A stretch of 64,000 bases of DNA from Bacteroidales bacterium UBA4893 (GTDB lineage Bacteria; Bacteroidota; Bacteroidia; Bacteroidales; P3). Shown here in pieces: positions 41,797-50,094 of this stretch (positions are counted from its first letter, which is position 1; each line of letters starts with the position of its first letter). The stretch lies in assembly GCA_002399025.1 (NCBI GenBank), contig DHCV01000026.1, forward strand, positions 1 to 64,000. The letters are read 5' to 3'. The position numbers and the translations under genes are program-made. The notes under the pieces were generated by a model. The model was not told the origin of the DNA, did no database searches, and saw only the letters and a list, made by a program, of their open reading frames with translations.

Positions 41797-42612
41797 ATGA
41801 AAAATTTTAGAAAAATAGCATTAGCAATAGCATTAGCAGTTGTAGTTACTCCAATGTTGAATGCTCAAAAGATAAAAGGCTCCGATACAGTTTTGCCACT
41901 TTCTCAAAAGGAAGCTGAGGCTTATGGTAAAAAAGGAGGAAAGGTAACCGTTACTGGAGGAGGTTCTGGGGTTGGTATTGCTGCCTTGATTGATGGAACA
42001 ACCGATATAGCTCAAGCTTCAAGAAAGATGAAATTCTCAGAACGCCAAAAGCTTCAATCTGCCGGAAAACAAGCTAAGGAAGTTGTTGTTGCTTACGATG
42101 CTTTGGCAGTTGTAATTAATCCATCCAATAAGGTATCACAACTAACTCGTCAACAATTGGAAGACATTTTCACAGGAAAGATAACCAATTGGAAACAAGT
42201 AGGGGGAGATGATATGAAGATTGTTGTTTACTCTCGTGAAACTTCTTCTGGAACTTATGAATTCTTCAAAGAGAATATTTTGAAAAACAAGAACTATATG
42301 TCTTCTGTTCTTTCAATGCCAGCAACAGGAGCAATAATCCAATCAATCAAGCAAACCAAAGGAGCAATTGGCTATGTTGGATTAGCTTATTTGAACTCAG
42401 AAGTAAAAGCAGTTAAGGTGAGCTTTGATGGAAAGAATTTCGTAGCTCCTTCAGTTGCTGCTGCAAAAAACAAGACCTATCCAGTTGTACGTCCACTTCT
42501 TTACTACTATGAAGTAAAAGATGCTAAGAAAGTTAAACCATATATTGACTTCGTTCTATCTCCAGAAGGACAAAAGATAGTTGAGCAAGTTGGTTATATA
42601 TCTGTAAAATAA
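41797..42612 (+). CDS. pstS: Phosphate-binding protein PstS (copy 1)
   Basis: Periplasmic phosphate-binding protein of the Pst ABC transporter. A signal peptide ends LNAQ at residue 24. Phosphate-contact loops are GSDTVLPLS, GGGSGVGIAAL and YSRETSSGTYEFF; KGAIGYVGLAYL follows. Length 271 aa is normal. It lies 47 bp after the porin gene with no promoter between, and is followed by a terminator, so it is the end of a porin-pstS1 unit. It is very similar to copy 2 at 42844; residues about 95-200 are almost identical. Confidence 0.93.
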   Translation: MKNFRKIALAIALAVVVTPMLNAQKIKGSDTVLPLSQKEAEAYGKKGGKVTVTGGGSGVGIAALIDGTTDIAQASRKMKFSERQKLQSAGKQAKEVVVAYDALAVVINPSNKVSQLTRQQLEDIFTGKITNWKQVGGDDMKIVVYSRETSSGTYEFFKENILKNKNYMSSVLSMPATGAIIQSIKQTKGAIGYVGLAYLNSEVKAVKVSFDGKNFVAPSVAAAKNKTYPVVRPLLYYYEVKDAKKVKPYIDFVLSPEGQKIVEQVGYISVK

Positions 42613-42632
42613 TTAAGTTAAAATGATGTTTG

Positions 42633-42666
42633 AAAAAGCAGGGGTGATTAGTTTTACTCCTGTTTT
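42633..42666 (+). terminator. Terminator between pstS1 and pstS2
   Basis: CAGGGGT pairs with ACTCCTG (one G-T pair), flanked by AAAA/TTTT. It separates the two phosphate-binding protein genes into different transcription units. Confidence 0.7.
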
Positions 42667-42732
42667 CATTTAAGAAGATTAGATACGTTCTTTGAAATAA
42701 TATAATAGGAGTTGATAGGGTTAATTTTGGAG

Positions 42733-42810
42733 TTAACATTAGCTTAACATTAAATTAACAAAAAGGTAATAAGTCAATCTAATGAGATAGTGATAAGTTT
42801 TCTACTTTTG
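42733..42810 (+). promoter_or_regulatory. Pho-box-like promoter of pstS2-pstCAB-phoU
   Basis: TTAACA occurs at 42733, 42744 and 42755, three copies on exact 11-bp steps. A -7 box TACTTTTG lies at 42803-42810, 42 bp further down. The boxes are thus farther upstream than in the porin promoter, suggesting a different activation geometry. Confidence 0.72.
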
Positions 42811-42843
42811 TGCTTTAGAAAATCTTAATCAGAATTATAGCTT

Positions 42844-43653
42844 ATGAATAGAAGATTTATTACCCTCACTCTTGCCCTAATGCTCTTAGTAGTAGGGGTT
42901 AATGCACAGAAGATAAAGGGTTCCGATTCAGTTCTGCCTTTGTCCCAAAAATTAGCTGAGGCTTATGCTAAAAGTGGAGGAAGGGCATCCGTAACAGGAG
43001 GTGGCTCAGGAGTTGGGATAGCTGCTCTTATGGATGGTTCAACCGATATTGCTCAGTCTTCAAGAAAGATGAAGTTTGGTGAAAGGGCTAAGCTAATTGC
43101 TAAGAAGAAAAAGATTGAGGAAGTTGTTGTTGCCTACGATGCTTTGGCTGTTGTTGTAAATCCTAACAATAAGGTATCAAAGCTAACTCGTCAACAATTG
43201 GAAGACATTTTCACTGGAAAGATAACTAATTGGAAACAAGTAGGGGGAGATGATATGAGGATAATTGTTTATTCTCGTGAGACTTCATCTGGAACTTATG
43301 AGTTTTTTAAGGAATTGGTACTTAAGAATAAGAATTATAAGGCATCAGTTCTTTCAATGCCTGCAACAGGAGCAATAATCCAATCAATCAAGCAAACCAA
43401 AGGAGCAATTGGCTATGTGGGCTTAGCATATTTGAACTCAGAAGTTAAAACAATCAATGTTAGCTTTGATGAAAAGAATTTCTATGCTCCAACCCTCGAA
43501 AATTCTAAGAATGGCACCTATCCAATCGTAAGACCACTATTATATTATTATGATATTAACAAAACTAAGGTTGTAAATCCTTTTAAGAATTTTGTCCTTT
43601 CAGCCAAAGGGCAGAGTATAGTTAGTCAGGTTGGATATATTCCAGTTAAATAG
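42844..43653 (+). CDS. pstS: Phosphate-binding protein PstS (copy 2)
   Basis: Second periplasmic phosphate-binding protein, 269 aa, signal peptide ending VNAQ. The same ligand loops are present (GSDSVLPLS, GGGSGVGIAAL, YSRETSSGTYEFF). It heads the pstCAB-phoU operon behind its own pho-box-like promoter. The central DNA is nearly identical to copy 1, for example around the segment encoding NWKQVGGDDM and SVLSMPATGAIIQSIKQ, while the N- and C-terminal parts have diverged, which suggests a tandem duplication with later gene conversion. Confidence 0.93.
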   Translation: MNRRFITLTLALMLLVVGVNAQKIKGSDSVLPLSQKLAEAYAKSGGRASVTGGGSGVGIAALMDGSTDIAQSSRKMKFGERAKLIAKKKKIEEVVVAYDALAVVVNPNNKVSKLTRQQLEDIFTGKITNWKQVGGDDMRIIVYSRETSSGTYEFFKELVLKNKNYKASVLSMPATGAIIQSIKQTKGAIGYVGLAYLNSEVKTINVSFDEKNFYAPTLENSKNGTYPIVRPLLYYYDINKTKVVNPFKNFVLSAKGQSIVSQVGYIPVK

Positions 43654-43705
43654 GATTAATTGTTTTTGATTTCAACCTCATAATATAAAAAAACAGAAAG
43701 ATTAT

Positions 43706-44932
43706 ATGAGAAAAAAGATGTTTAGGGGAAGGAAGTACTTTATTGAGGCTCTATGGGAAGGACTATTGAAGATAAGTGGAAGTGTTACCAGCATAATTAT
43801 TATCTTGATAGTTCTTTTTCTTTTTAGTGAAGGCTTAGGGCTTTTCAAGAAAGATGTGATTGAGGAAGGATATGTGCTGGCAGTCAATAAGGATAATCCA
43901 ATTAAGGATTTGAATTCGCAGCAGATTAAGGATGTTTTTGATGTTAAGATTGAGTCATGGAAGGAGCTGGGAGTTGATGTGAAGGATGATAAGATAATTC
44001 TTCTTCGACTTGACGATATTCCTAATTATGTTCCTGAGGAGGAGATAGCTGAGGATATGAGTAATCTTGACACAATAATTAATAATATTATTGAGGCTAA
44101 TCCTGGAATGATTGCTTTCGTTCCAAGGGACTTCACCCAAAAGGGATTTAATGCAAAGATACTTGACTTAGGGACAATCAACCTTAAGGAGTTCGTTACA
44201 GGCAAGGAGTGGTTTCCAACAGCTCATCCAGCAGCCCAATTTGGAGTTATGCCCATTGTTTTGGGAACGCTTTGGGTTAGTCTTGGAGCAATTCTTTTTG
44301 CACTTCCTTTCGGATTGGCAGTAGCAATCTATTCTGCTGAGCTTGCAAACAAAAGAGTACATAAGATACTTAAGCCCGTAATTGAACTCTTGGCAGGGAT
44401 TCCTTCTGTTGTTTATGGTTTCTTCGGACTAATCGTTATTGTTCCTCTAATTCAGAAAGCATTTAATCTGGATGTTGGTGAAACAGGACTTGCAGGAAGT
44501 ATTGTTTTGGCAATTATGGCTCTACCAACCATTATCACAATTGCTGAAGATGCTCTTCGTTCCACTCCTCGTGCAATGAAGGAGGCTTCATTAGCATTGG
44601 GGGCAAACAAATGGCAAACTATTCTTAAAGTAACCATTCCTTATTCAATTTCTGGGATTACTGCAGGAGTTGTTTTGGGTATAGGAAGAGCAATTGGAGA
44701 AACAATGGCAGTTTTGATGGTTACAGGAAATGCAGCCGTAATTCCTCACACCTTGCTTGAACCAGTTAGAACCATACCCGCAACCATTGCTGCCGAACTT
44801 GGAGAAGCACCAAAAGGAGGAGCTCACTATGAGGCTCTATTTATTTTGGGATGCATATTATTTATTATTACCCTAATTATTAATCTTGTTGTGGAATATA
44901 TTTCATATAAAAACAAAAATAAAGTAGCTTAG
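43706..44932 (+). CDS. pstC: Phosphate permease PstC with a PstS-like periplasmic insertion
   Basis: Inner-membrane permease of the Pst transporter. TM1 covers about 24-42. Residues about 55-155 form an insertion that resembles one lobe of PstS: LAVNKDNPIKDLNSQQIKDV with FDVKIESWKELG matches PstS1 VVINPSNKVSQLTRQQLEDI with FTGKITNWKQVG, and IINNIIEANPGMIAFVPRD matches IIQSIKQTKGAIGYVGLAY. The remaining helices carry the permease core, including GIPSVVYGFFG, SLALGANKWQTILKVTIP and the EAA-type loop. At 408 aa it is about 100 aa longer than classical PstC. Confidence 0.9.
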   Translation: MRKKMFRGRKYFIEALWEGLLKISGSVTSIIIILIVLFLFSEGLGLFKKDVIEEGYVLAVNKDNPIKDLNSQQIKDVFDVKIESWKELGVDVKDDKIILLRLDDIPNYVPEEEIAEDMSNLDTIINNIIEANPGMIAFVPRDFTQKGFNAKILDLGTINLKEFVTGKEWFPTAHPAAQFGVMPIVLGTLWVSLGAILFALPFGLAVAIYSAELANKRVHKILKPVIELLAGIPSVVYGFFGLIVIVPLIQKAFNLDVGETGLAGSIVLAIMALPTIITIAEDALRSTPRAMKEASLALGANKWQTILKVTIPYSISGITAGVVLGIGRAIGETMAVLMVTGNAAVIPHTLLEPVRTIPATIAAELGEAPKGGAHYEALFILGCILFIITLIINLVVEYISYKNKNKVA

Positions 44933-44934
44933 TT

Positions 44935-45801
44935 ATGGAATACAGGAAAAGAAAGAAAATAAGTCAAGCCTCAGCATTCTGGGTATTCAGAATTATGAGT
45001 ATAGCCGTAATTGCTATCTTGTTTTGGATACTTGGCTTTATAATAGTTAATGGATTTCAAGCAATAAGTTGGGATTTTCTTACCAAAATGCCTGAGGACG
45101 GAATGACAAAGGGAGGAATTTATCCTGCAATAATTGGTACTTTATGTTTAACTGCAGGTTCAATGATTTTTGCCTTCCCAATTGGAGTGCTTTCTGGAAT
45201 CTACCTTAATGAATATGCAGGAAAAGGTTGGCTTGTTAGATTTATTAGGATGATGACCAATAATCTTGGCTCCATTCCTTCTATTGTTTTTGGACTTTTT
45301 GGGATGAGCCTCTTTGTAAATACTCTTGAGTTTGGCGATTCAATAATTGCAGGCTCACTAACCTTAGGGCTTTTGGCTTTGCCCGTAGTAATTAGAACAA
45401 CTGAGGAGGCTTTAAAGCAGGTTGATAATAGCTATCGCACAGGAAGTTTGGCTCTTGGAGCAACAAAACTTCAAACTGTAGTAAAAGTTGTTCTCCCAAT
45501 TGCCTTCCCCAACATAATTACAGGGCTAATTCTTTCAGTTGGAAGGGTTTCAGGAGAAACTGCCCCAATTATGTTCACTGCCGTTGCCTATTTCCTACCA
45601 ATGCTCCCTTCATCCATTTTTGACCAAGTTATGGCTTTACCTTATCACCTATATGTTATTTCAACCTCAGGAACAGATATTGAAGCCTCAAGAACAATGG
45701 CTTATGGAACTGCCTTTGTGCTAATTGCAATTGTCCTCATACTCAATTTGAGTGCCAATGGACTAAGAAGATATTTTTCTAATAAAGTAAAAACAAATTA
45801 A
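44935..45801 (+). CDS. pstA: Phosphate permease PstA
   Basis: Second inner-membrane permease of the Pst transporter. Six hydrophobic helices. The words KGGIYPAIIGTLCLT, IPSIVFGLFG, RTTEEALKQVDNSYRTGSLALGATKLQTVVKVVLP (EAA loop) and GRVSGETAPIMFTA are diagnostic. Length 288 aa is normal. It starts 2 bp after pstC and ends 5 bp before pstB, in a tight operon. Confidence 0.95.
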   Translation: MEYRKRKKISQASAFWVFRIMSIAVIAILFWILGFIIVNGFQAISWDFLTKMPEDGMTKGGIYPAIIGTLCLTAGSMIFAFPIGVLSGIYLNEYAGKGWLVRFIRMMTNNLGSIPSIVFGLFGMSLFVNTLEFGDSIIAGSLTLGLLALPVVIRTTEEALKQVDNSYRTGSLALGATKLQTVVKVVLPIAFPNIITGLILSVGRVSGETAPIMFTAVAYFLPMLPSSIFDQVMALPYHLYVISTSGTDIEASRTMAYGTAFVLIAIVLILNLSANGLRRYFSNKVKTN

Positions 45802-45806
45802 TAACT

Positions 45807-46559
45807 ATGTATAATATAGATGTAAAAGACCTGAATTTTTATTATGGAGACTTCCATGCCTTGAAAGATATTACTATGTCTATTCAAGAAAACTCTGTAA
45901 CGGCTTTTATTGGTCCCTCTGGTTGTGGGAAATCGACCTTTTTGAGATTGTTCAACAGAATGAATGACCTTATCCCTGATATCAAAATGACAGGAGAGGT
46001 TAATATTGATGGAAGAAATATTTATGCTAAGGATATTTTAGTTGATGAATTGAGAAAAGAAGTAGGAATGGTATTTCAAAAGCCTAATCCTTTCCCAAAA
46101 TCAATCTTTGAGAATGTTGCATACGGACTTAGAGTGAATGGGGAAAAGAATAAGAAAGTTATTGAGGAAAGAGTTGTGGAGTCGCTAAAGGGTGCTGCTC
46201 TTTGGGAAGAAGTGAAAGACAAGCTAAAGAAATCTGCTTTCGAACTATCGGGAGGACAACAACAGCGTTTGTGTATTGCAAGGGCATTGGCAATTGCTCC
46301 AAAGATTATTCTTATGGATGAGCCAGCCTCAGCTCTCGACCCACTTTCAACCTTAAAGATTGAGGAGTTAATCTTCCAATTGAAGAAAGATTATACAATA
46401 GTTATCGTAACACACAATATGCAACAAGCTGCAAGAGTTAGTGATAAGACAGCATTCTTCTATTTGGGAGAGTTGATTGAATATGATTTCACAGAAAAAA
46501 TATTTACCAATCCTTCAAAAGAATCAACTCAAAACTATATTACAGGACGTTTCGGGTGA
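45807..46559 (+). CDS. pstB: Phosphate-transporting ATPase PstB
   Basis: ABC ATPase that powers phosphate import. Walker A GPSGCGKST at about 35-43, the Q-loop in MVFQKPNPFPKSI (the PNPFP word is a PstB hallmark), the signature LSGGQQQR and Walker B IILMDEPASALDP are complete; the switch His is in IVTHNMQQ. Length 250 aa is normal. Confidence 0.96.
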   Translation: MYNIDVKDLNFYYGDFHALKDITMSIQENSVTAFIGPSGCGKSTFLRLFNRMNDLIPDIKMTGEVNIDGRNIYAKDILVDELRKEVGMVFQKPNPFPKSIFENVAYGLRVNGEKNKKVIEERVVESLKGAALWEEVKDKLKKSAFELSGGQQQRLCIARALAIAPKIILMDEPASALDPLSTLKIEELIFQLKKDYTIVIVTHNMQQAARVSDKTAFFYLGELIEYDFTEKIFTNPSKESTQNYITGRFG

Positions 46560-46614
46560 TGCTATCGTTGAAAGAAAATATATAAGAATATAAATCATTT
46601 AATTAAAGAAGAAT

Positions 46615-47298
46615 ATGACAACATTACACATAGACACCGAATTATTTAAGTTAAAAAACTCATTGCATGAGATGTGGCTTTTGGTAGATAAGCAAATCAC
46701 TAAGGCACAGATAGCATTTATGGAATACGATAAGTCAATTGCAAGGGAAATCCTTTCAAGAGAGAAGATGGTTAATGCATTGGAGCTTAAGATTGACTCC
46801 GAATGTGAGAACTTTATTGCAAGAAATAATCCTGTTGCAATCGACCTTCGTTTGGCTTTGGCATACATTAAAATCAATAATAACCTTGAACGTATTGGCG
46901 ACTTTGCAGAAGGAATTGCGGAGTTTATTCTCTATAATATGACCGAAAAACTTCCTGATGATTTTGCAAAAAGGCTTAGGATTGAGGAAATGTTTAATGG
47001 AGTTGCAGAAATGTTCACTTTGGCAAAGGAATCTCTTCACGAAGAAAATTCAGCTAAGGCAGAAAAGATATTTGGATTAGATAATTTGATTGATGAGATT
47101 AATCGTAATTCAAATAAGGTTATCAGTGAGGAAATTAATAAATACCCTGAGAAAGTTGAGGAATATCTCTATTTGAATGCCGTAATTCGTAAGCTTGAGA
47201 GATTGGGCGATAGGTGCAATAATATTGCAGAAGAGATTGTTTTCTATCTTGATGCTAAGGTTTTAAAGCATAATAAATCAGCATTCGAAAATCGTTAG
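46615..47298 (+). CDS. phoU: Phosphate-signalling protein PhoU
   Basis: Helical regulator that links Pst transport to the PhoR/PhoB-type two-component system. The start FKLKNSLHEMWLLVDKQI, then NALELKIDSECENFIARNNPVAIDLRLALAYIKINNNLERIGDFAEGI and the repeated RKLERLGDRCNNIAEEIVF carry the two metal-binding ExxxD motifs of PhoU. Length 227 aa is normal. It closes the pst operon. PhoR and PhoB themselves are not in the window. Confidence 0.94.
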   Translation: MTTLHIDTELFKLKNSLHEMWLLVDKQITKAQIAFMEYDKSIAREILSREKMVNALELKIDSECENFIARNNPVAIDLRLALAYIKINNNLERIGDFAEGIAEFILYNMTEKLPDDFAKRLRIEEMFNGVAEMFTLAKESLHEENSAKAEKIFGLDNLIDEINRNSNKVISEEINKYPEKVEEYLYLNAVIRKLERLGDRCNNIAEEIVFYLDAKVLKHNKSAFENR

Positions 47299-47310
47299 TT
47301 TTCGTTTCTG

Positions 47311-47390
47311 AAATTAAACGTTACTTAATCAAAATTAAACGTTACTTAATTGGAAATAACCGTTACTTAATTTGGAATAACCGAGCTTTA
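47311..47390 (+). repeat. 21-bp-period array D, words GTTACTTA then GAGCTTTA
   Basis: GTTACTTA at 47320, 47341 and 47362, and an in-phase fourth unit at 47383 reading CCGAGCTTTA. The last word is the repeating word of the array at 62354-62444, so this array joins two word families. It lies in the 3' region of the phoU transcript, before the terminator at 47431. Confidence 0.85.
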
Positions 47391-47430
47391 TTTTTTGATT
47401 GAGCCTATGTTTTTTATATATAAGAATTAA

Positions 47431-47470
47431 AAAAGGCTGCTAAGAATATTTTTTCTTGCAGCCTCTTTCG
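47431..47470. terminator. Bidirectional terminator between phoU and fba
   Basis: AGGCTGC/GCAGCCT stem, extended by AAGAA/TTCTT, flanked by A-run and T-rich sequence. Confidence 0.85.
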
Positions 47471-47515
47471 TTTTAAGTCAAATGATATATTCCAAAATTA
47501 ATTTGGAACTAATCC

Positions 47516-48508
47516 TTATGCCTTATTATCAGAACCTAAAACATTCTTAACCTTATGCATGTATAGATTCTTTAAGCTTTCTCTTGCAGGTCCTAAGTAT
47601 TTTCTTGGGTCAAATTCAGCTGGCTTTTGAACCATAAATTCTCTAATAGCTGCTGTCATTGCCAAACGACCATCGGAGTCAATATTTACCTTGCAAACAG
47701 CACTCTTTGCTGCCTTGCGTAATTGGTCTTCAGGAATACCAACAGCATCCTTTAGGGCTCCACCATTACTATTGATTGTTGTAACCAAGTTTTGTGGAAC
47801 ACTTGATGAACCATGAAGTACAATTGGGAAACCAGGAATACGCTTTTCAATTTCTTCCAAAATATCAAAACGTAGTGGAGGTGGGATTAAAACTCCATTA
47901 GCATCGCGAGTACATTGTTCTGGCTTAAATTTGTTTGCTCCGTGAGAAGTCCCGATTGAGATTGCAAGAGAGTCAACTCCAGTTTTCTTAACAAAGTCCT
48001 CAACCTCGTCTGGTTGTGTGTAGTGGCTATGTTCTGCAGAAACATCATCTTCAACTCCTGCCAAAACTCCAAGCTCTCCTTCAACCGTAACGTCATATTT
48101 ATGTGCATATTCAACAACTTGCTTTGTTAGAGCAACATTTTCCTCATAAGGCAAGTGTGAGCCATCAATCATAACTGATGAAAATCCATACTCAATGCAG
48201 GACTTACATAGCTCAAATGTATCGCCGTGGTCAAGGTGAAGTACTATTGGAATATTGCATCCAAGTTCTTTGGCATATTCCACTGCTCCTTGTGCCATGT
48301 AGCGAAGTATAGTTTGGTTTGCGTATTTTCTTGCACCTGAACTAATTTGAAGGATTACGGGTGATTTTGTTTCAACACAAGCTTGAATGATTGCTTGCAT
48401 TTGTTCCATGTTGTTAAAGTTGAAAGCTGGTATTGCATAGCCTCCTTTAACTGCTTTTGCGAACATATCTCTTGAGTTCACTAAGCCTAATTCTTTGTAA
48501 TTTACCAT
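47516..48508 (-). CDS. fba: Class II fructose-bisphosphate aldolase
   Basis: Zinc-dependent aldolase of glycolysis and gluconeogenesis. The start at 48508 gives MVNYKELGLVNSRDMFAKA; a longer frame is rejected. Zinc and catalytic motifs are VLHLDHGD, IDGSHLPYEENV, VEGELGVLAGVED, SIGTSHGANKF and IVLHGSSSVP. Length 330 aa fits the long class II form used by Bacteroidota. It lies 31 bp downstream of dapA on the same strand, probably in one transcript. Confidence 0.93.
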   Translation of the reverse strand: MVNYKELGLVNSRDMFAKAVKGGYAIPAFNFNNMEQMQAIIQACVETKSPVILQISSGARKYANQTILRYMAQGAVEYAKELGCNIPIVLHLDHGDTFELCKSCIEYGFSSVMIDGSHLPYEENVALTKQVVEYAHKYDVTVEGELGVLAGVEDDVSAEHSHYTQPDEVEDFVKKTGVDSLAISIGTSHGANKFKPEQCTRDANGVLIPPPLRFDILEEIEKRIPGFPIVLHGSSSVPQNLVTTINSNGGALKDAVGIPEDQLRKAAKSAVCKVNIDSDGRLAMTAAIREFMVQKPAEFDPRKYLGPARESLKNLYMHKVKNVLGSDNKA

Positions 48509-48539
48509 ATCAAATTTTTTTTGGGTTAATAAATATAGT

Positions 48540-49430
48540 TTATATTGATAATTCATTAATAATTGTTTCTATCCTATAGCTAAGGGGTTTACTAATCTTT
48601 ACTAATGGAAGTCGTAAATAGCCTTGTGAGAGTTGTAGCAATTCGAGTGCTGCCTTTATTCCAGCAGGGTTTCCCTCCTCAAAGATTGCATTTGTAAATG
48701 GGAGTAGTCTATAGTGAATATCTCTTGCTTTTTTAAAATCTCCCTTAAGACAATAATTAACCATTGTGCTAACTGCCTTTGGGTAGGCATTGGCAGTAAC
48801 GGATATAACTCCTGTCATCCCAACGCTCATAAGAGGCATAGTTAGTGCGTCTTCTCCTGAAATAACTTGGAAATGCTTTGGTTTCTTTGAAATTATCTCC
48901 ATACATTGTGCAAAATTGCCAGAGGCTTCCTTTATCCCAATTATGTTTGAGAAATCATTTGCCAATTGAAGACATGTATCTGCCGAAATATTGGAGCTTG
49001 TCCTTCCTGGTACGTTATAGAGTATTATTGGTACAGATGAGGCTTCCGATATTGCTTTGAAATGTTCGTATATTCCCTTTTGGGTTGGCTTATTGTAGTA
49101 GGGAGTAACGGATAGTAGGGCACTAACATCAGTAAGATCGGTCTTTGAAATCCTGTCAACAAGTTCGCTCGTGTTGTTTCCTCCCATTCCCAAAACAATT
49201 GGGACTCTTTTGTCAACCAAATCAATCATACAATCCAAAACCGCCATCTGCTCCTGAAGAGTTAGGGTTACAACCTCCGATGTTGTTCCAAGACAAACAA
49301 TATAATCAACACCTCCCTTAATAACATGCTCAACAATATTCCCCAAAGATGTGAAATTAATATTTCTCTGTCTGTGAAATGGTGTAACAATAGCGACTCC
49401 AGTACCTGAGCCTTTGAAATTTTTATCCAT
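48540..49430 (-). CDS. dapA: 4-hydroxy-tetrahydrodipicolinate synthase
   Basis: Condenses pyruvate with aspartate semialdehyde in the lysine and diaminopimelate pathway. Diagnostic words are GVAIVTPF, CLGTTSEVVTLT, YYNKPTQKGIYEHF, ILYNVPGRTSSNI (Tyr of the triad) and IGIKEASGNFAQ with the Schiff-base Lys. Length 296 aa is normal. It follows the DUF6913-type gene by 15 bp, a pairing common in Bacteroidota. Confidence 0.95.
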   Translation of the reverse strand: MDKNFKGSGTGVAIVTPFHRQRNINFTSLGNIVEHVIKGGVDYIVCLGTTSEVVTLTLQEQMAVLDCMIDLVDKRVPIVLGMGGNNTSELVDRISKTDLTDVSALLSVTPYYNKPTQKGIYEHFKAISEASSVPIILYNVPGRTSSNISADTCLQLANDFSNIIGIKEASGNFAQCMEIISKKPKHFQVISGEDALTMPLMSVGMTGVISVTANAYPKAVSTMVNYCLKGDFKKARDIHYRLLPFTNAIFEEGNPAGIKAALELLQLSQGYLRLPLVKISKPLSYRIETIINELSI

Positions 49431-49445
49431 AACAATTTAGATTTT

Positions 49446-49982
49446 TTAAATATTTATTTTTGAAAGATAATGGATTAATTGTTTCTGATATTCTTCCATA
49501 TTAATATCTTCCAGCTTAAGTAACATATCAAAATGATTACGATTCTTATCGCTATCAAGTGCTATTTTGAATCTTGCCTTTGAAAGAGCAGCAAGATAGA
49601 AAGGAGCAAAATCTTCCTTGATTGAGAAATTAATCAAAACATCAAATTCTCTTGAAAGAAACTCCCTCACATGCATCCCTGTTGGTATTTGAGTAAGACC
49701 CAATTCCTTGTCAGTACAAAGAGTTACATTGAGAGTCTCAATATACCAAAGGGGCTTAACATTTCCATAAAACACTCCCATTACCTCCACCTTTGCTCCT
49801 TTTTCCTGAAATTCCTTAATTACTTTCTTAATTTCATTCCAATTCGTTTCCTTGTCAACCAAGCAAACCACCCCAACAGTTTTTGCTGCGTTCATTGAAG
49901 ACATCGCTATTTCTCTAGTGTGTCGTTTTAGTTTAATCTTTAGTACCAAAGATTGGATAGTATGCCTTATTTTGTCTAACAT
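49446..49982 (-). CDS. DUF6913-type conserved protein
   Basis: A 178-aa Bacteroidota-specific protein. The words TVGVVCLVDKETNWNEIKKVIKEF, VEVMGVFYGN and FDVLINFSIKEDFAPFYLAALSKARFKIAL fit the family annotated as DUF6913, typically found beside dapA. The N-terminal 25 residues are basic and helical. No catalytic motif is visible and its function is unknown; context hints at cell-wall precursor supply. Confidence 0.75.
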   Translation of the reverse strand: MLDKIRHTIQSLVLKIKLKRHTREIAMSSMNAAKTVGVVCLVDKETNWNEIKKVIKEFQEKGAKVEVMGVFYGNVKPLWYIETLNVTLCTDKELGLTQIPTGMHVREFLSREFDVLINFSIKEDFAPFYLAALSKARFKIALDSDKNRNHFDMLLKLEDINMEEYQKQLIHYLSKINI

Positions 49983-50077
49983 GTAGCCTTGTTGTTACTC
50001 CTTTGAAATAATTTGTAAAATTACAACTTATTATAATACGAAACAAATTTTTCATTATTTCGTTTGCTAAAAAGTAT

Positions 50078-50085
50078 TACCTTTG
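50078..50085 (+). promoter_or_regulatory. -7 element of the histidine kinase gene
   Basis: TACCTTTG fits TAnnTTTG and ends 9 bp before the ATG at 50095. It overlaps an in-frame TTG at 50083, which therefore cannot be the start. Confidence 0.55.
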
Positions 50086-50094
50086 CCTTTGAAA

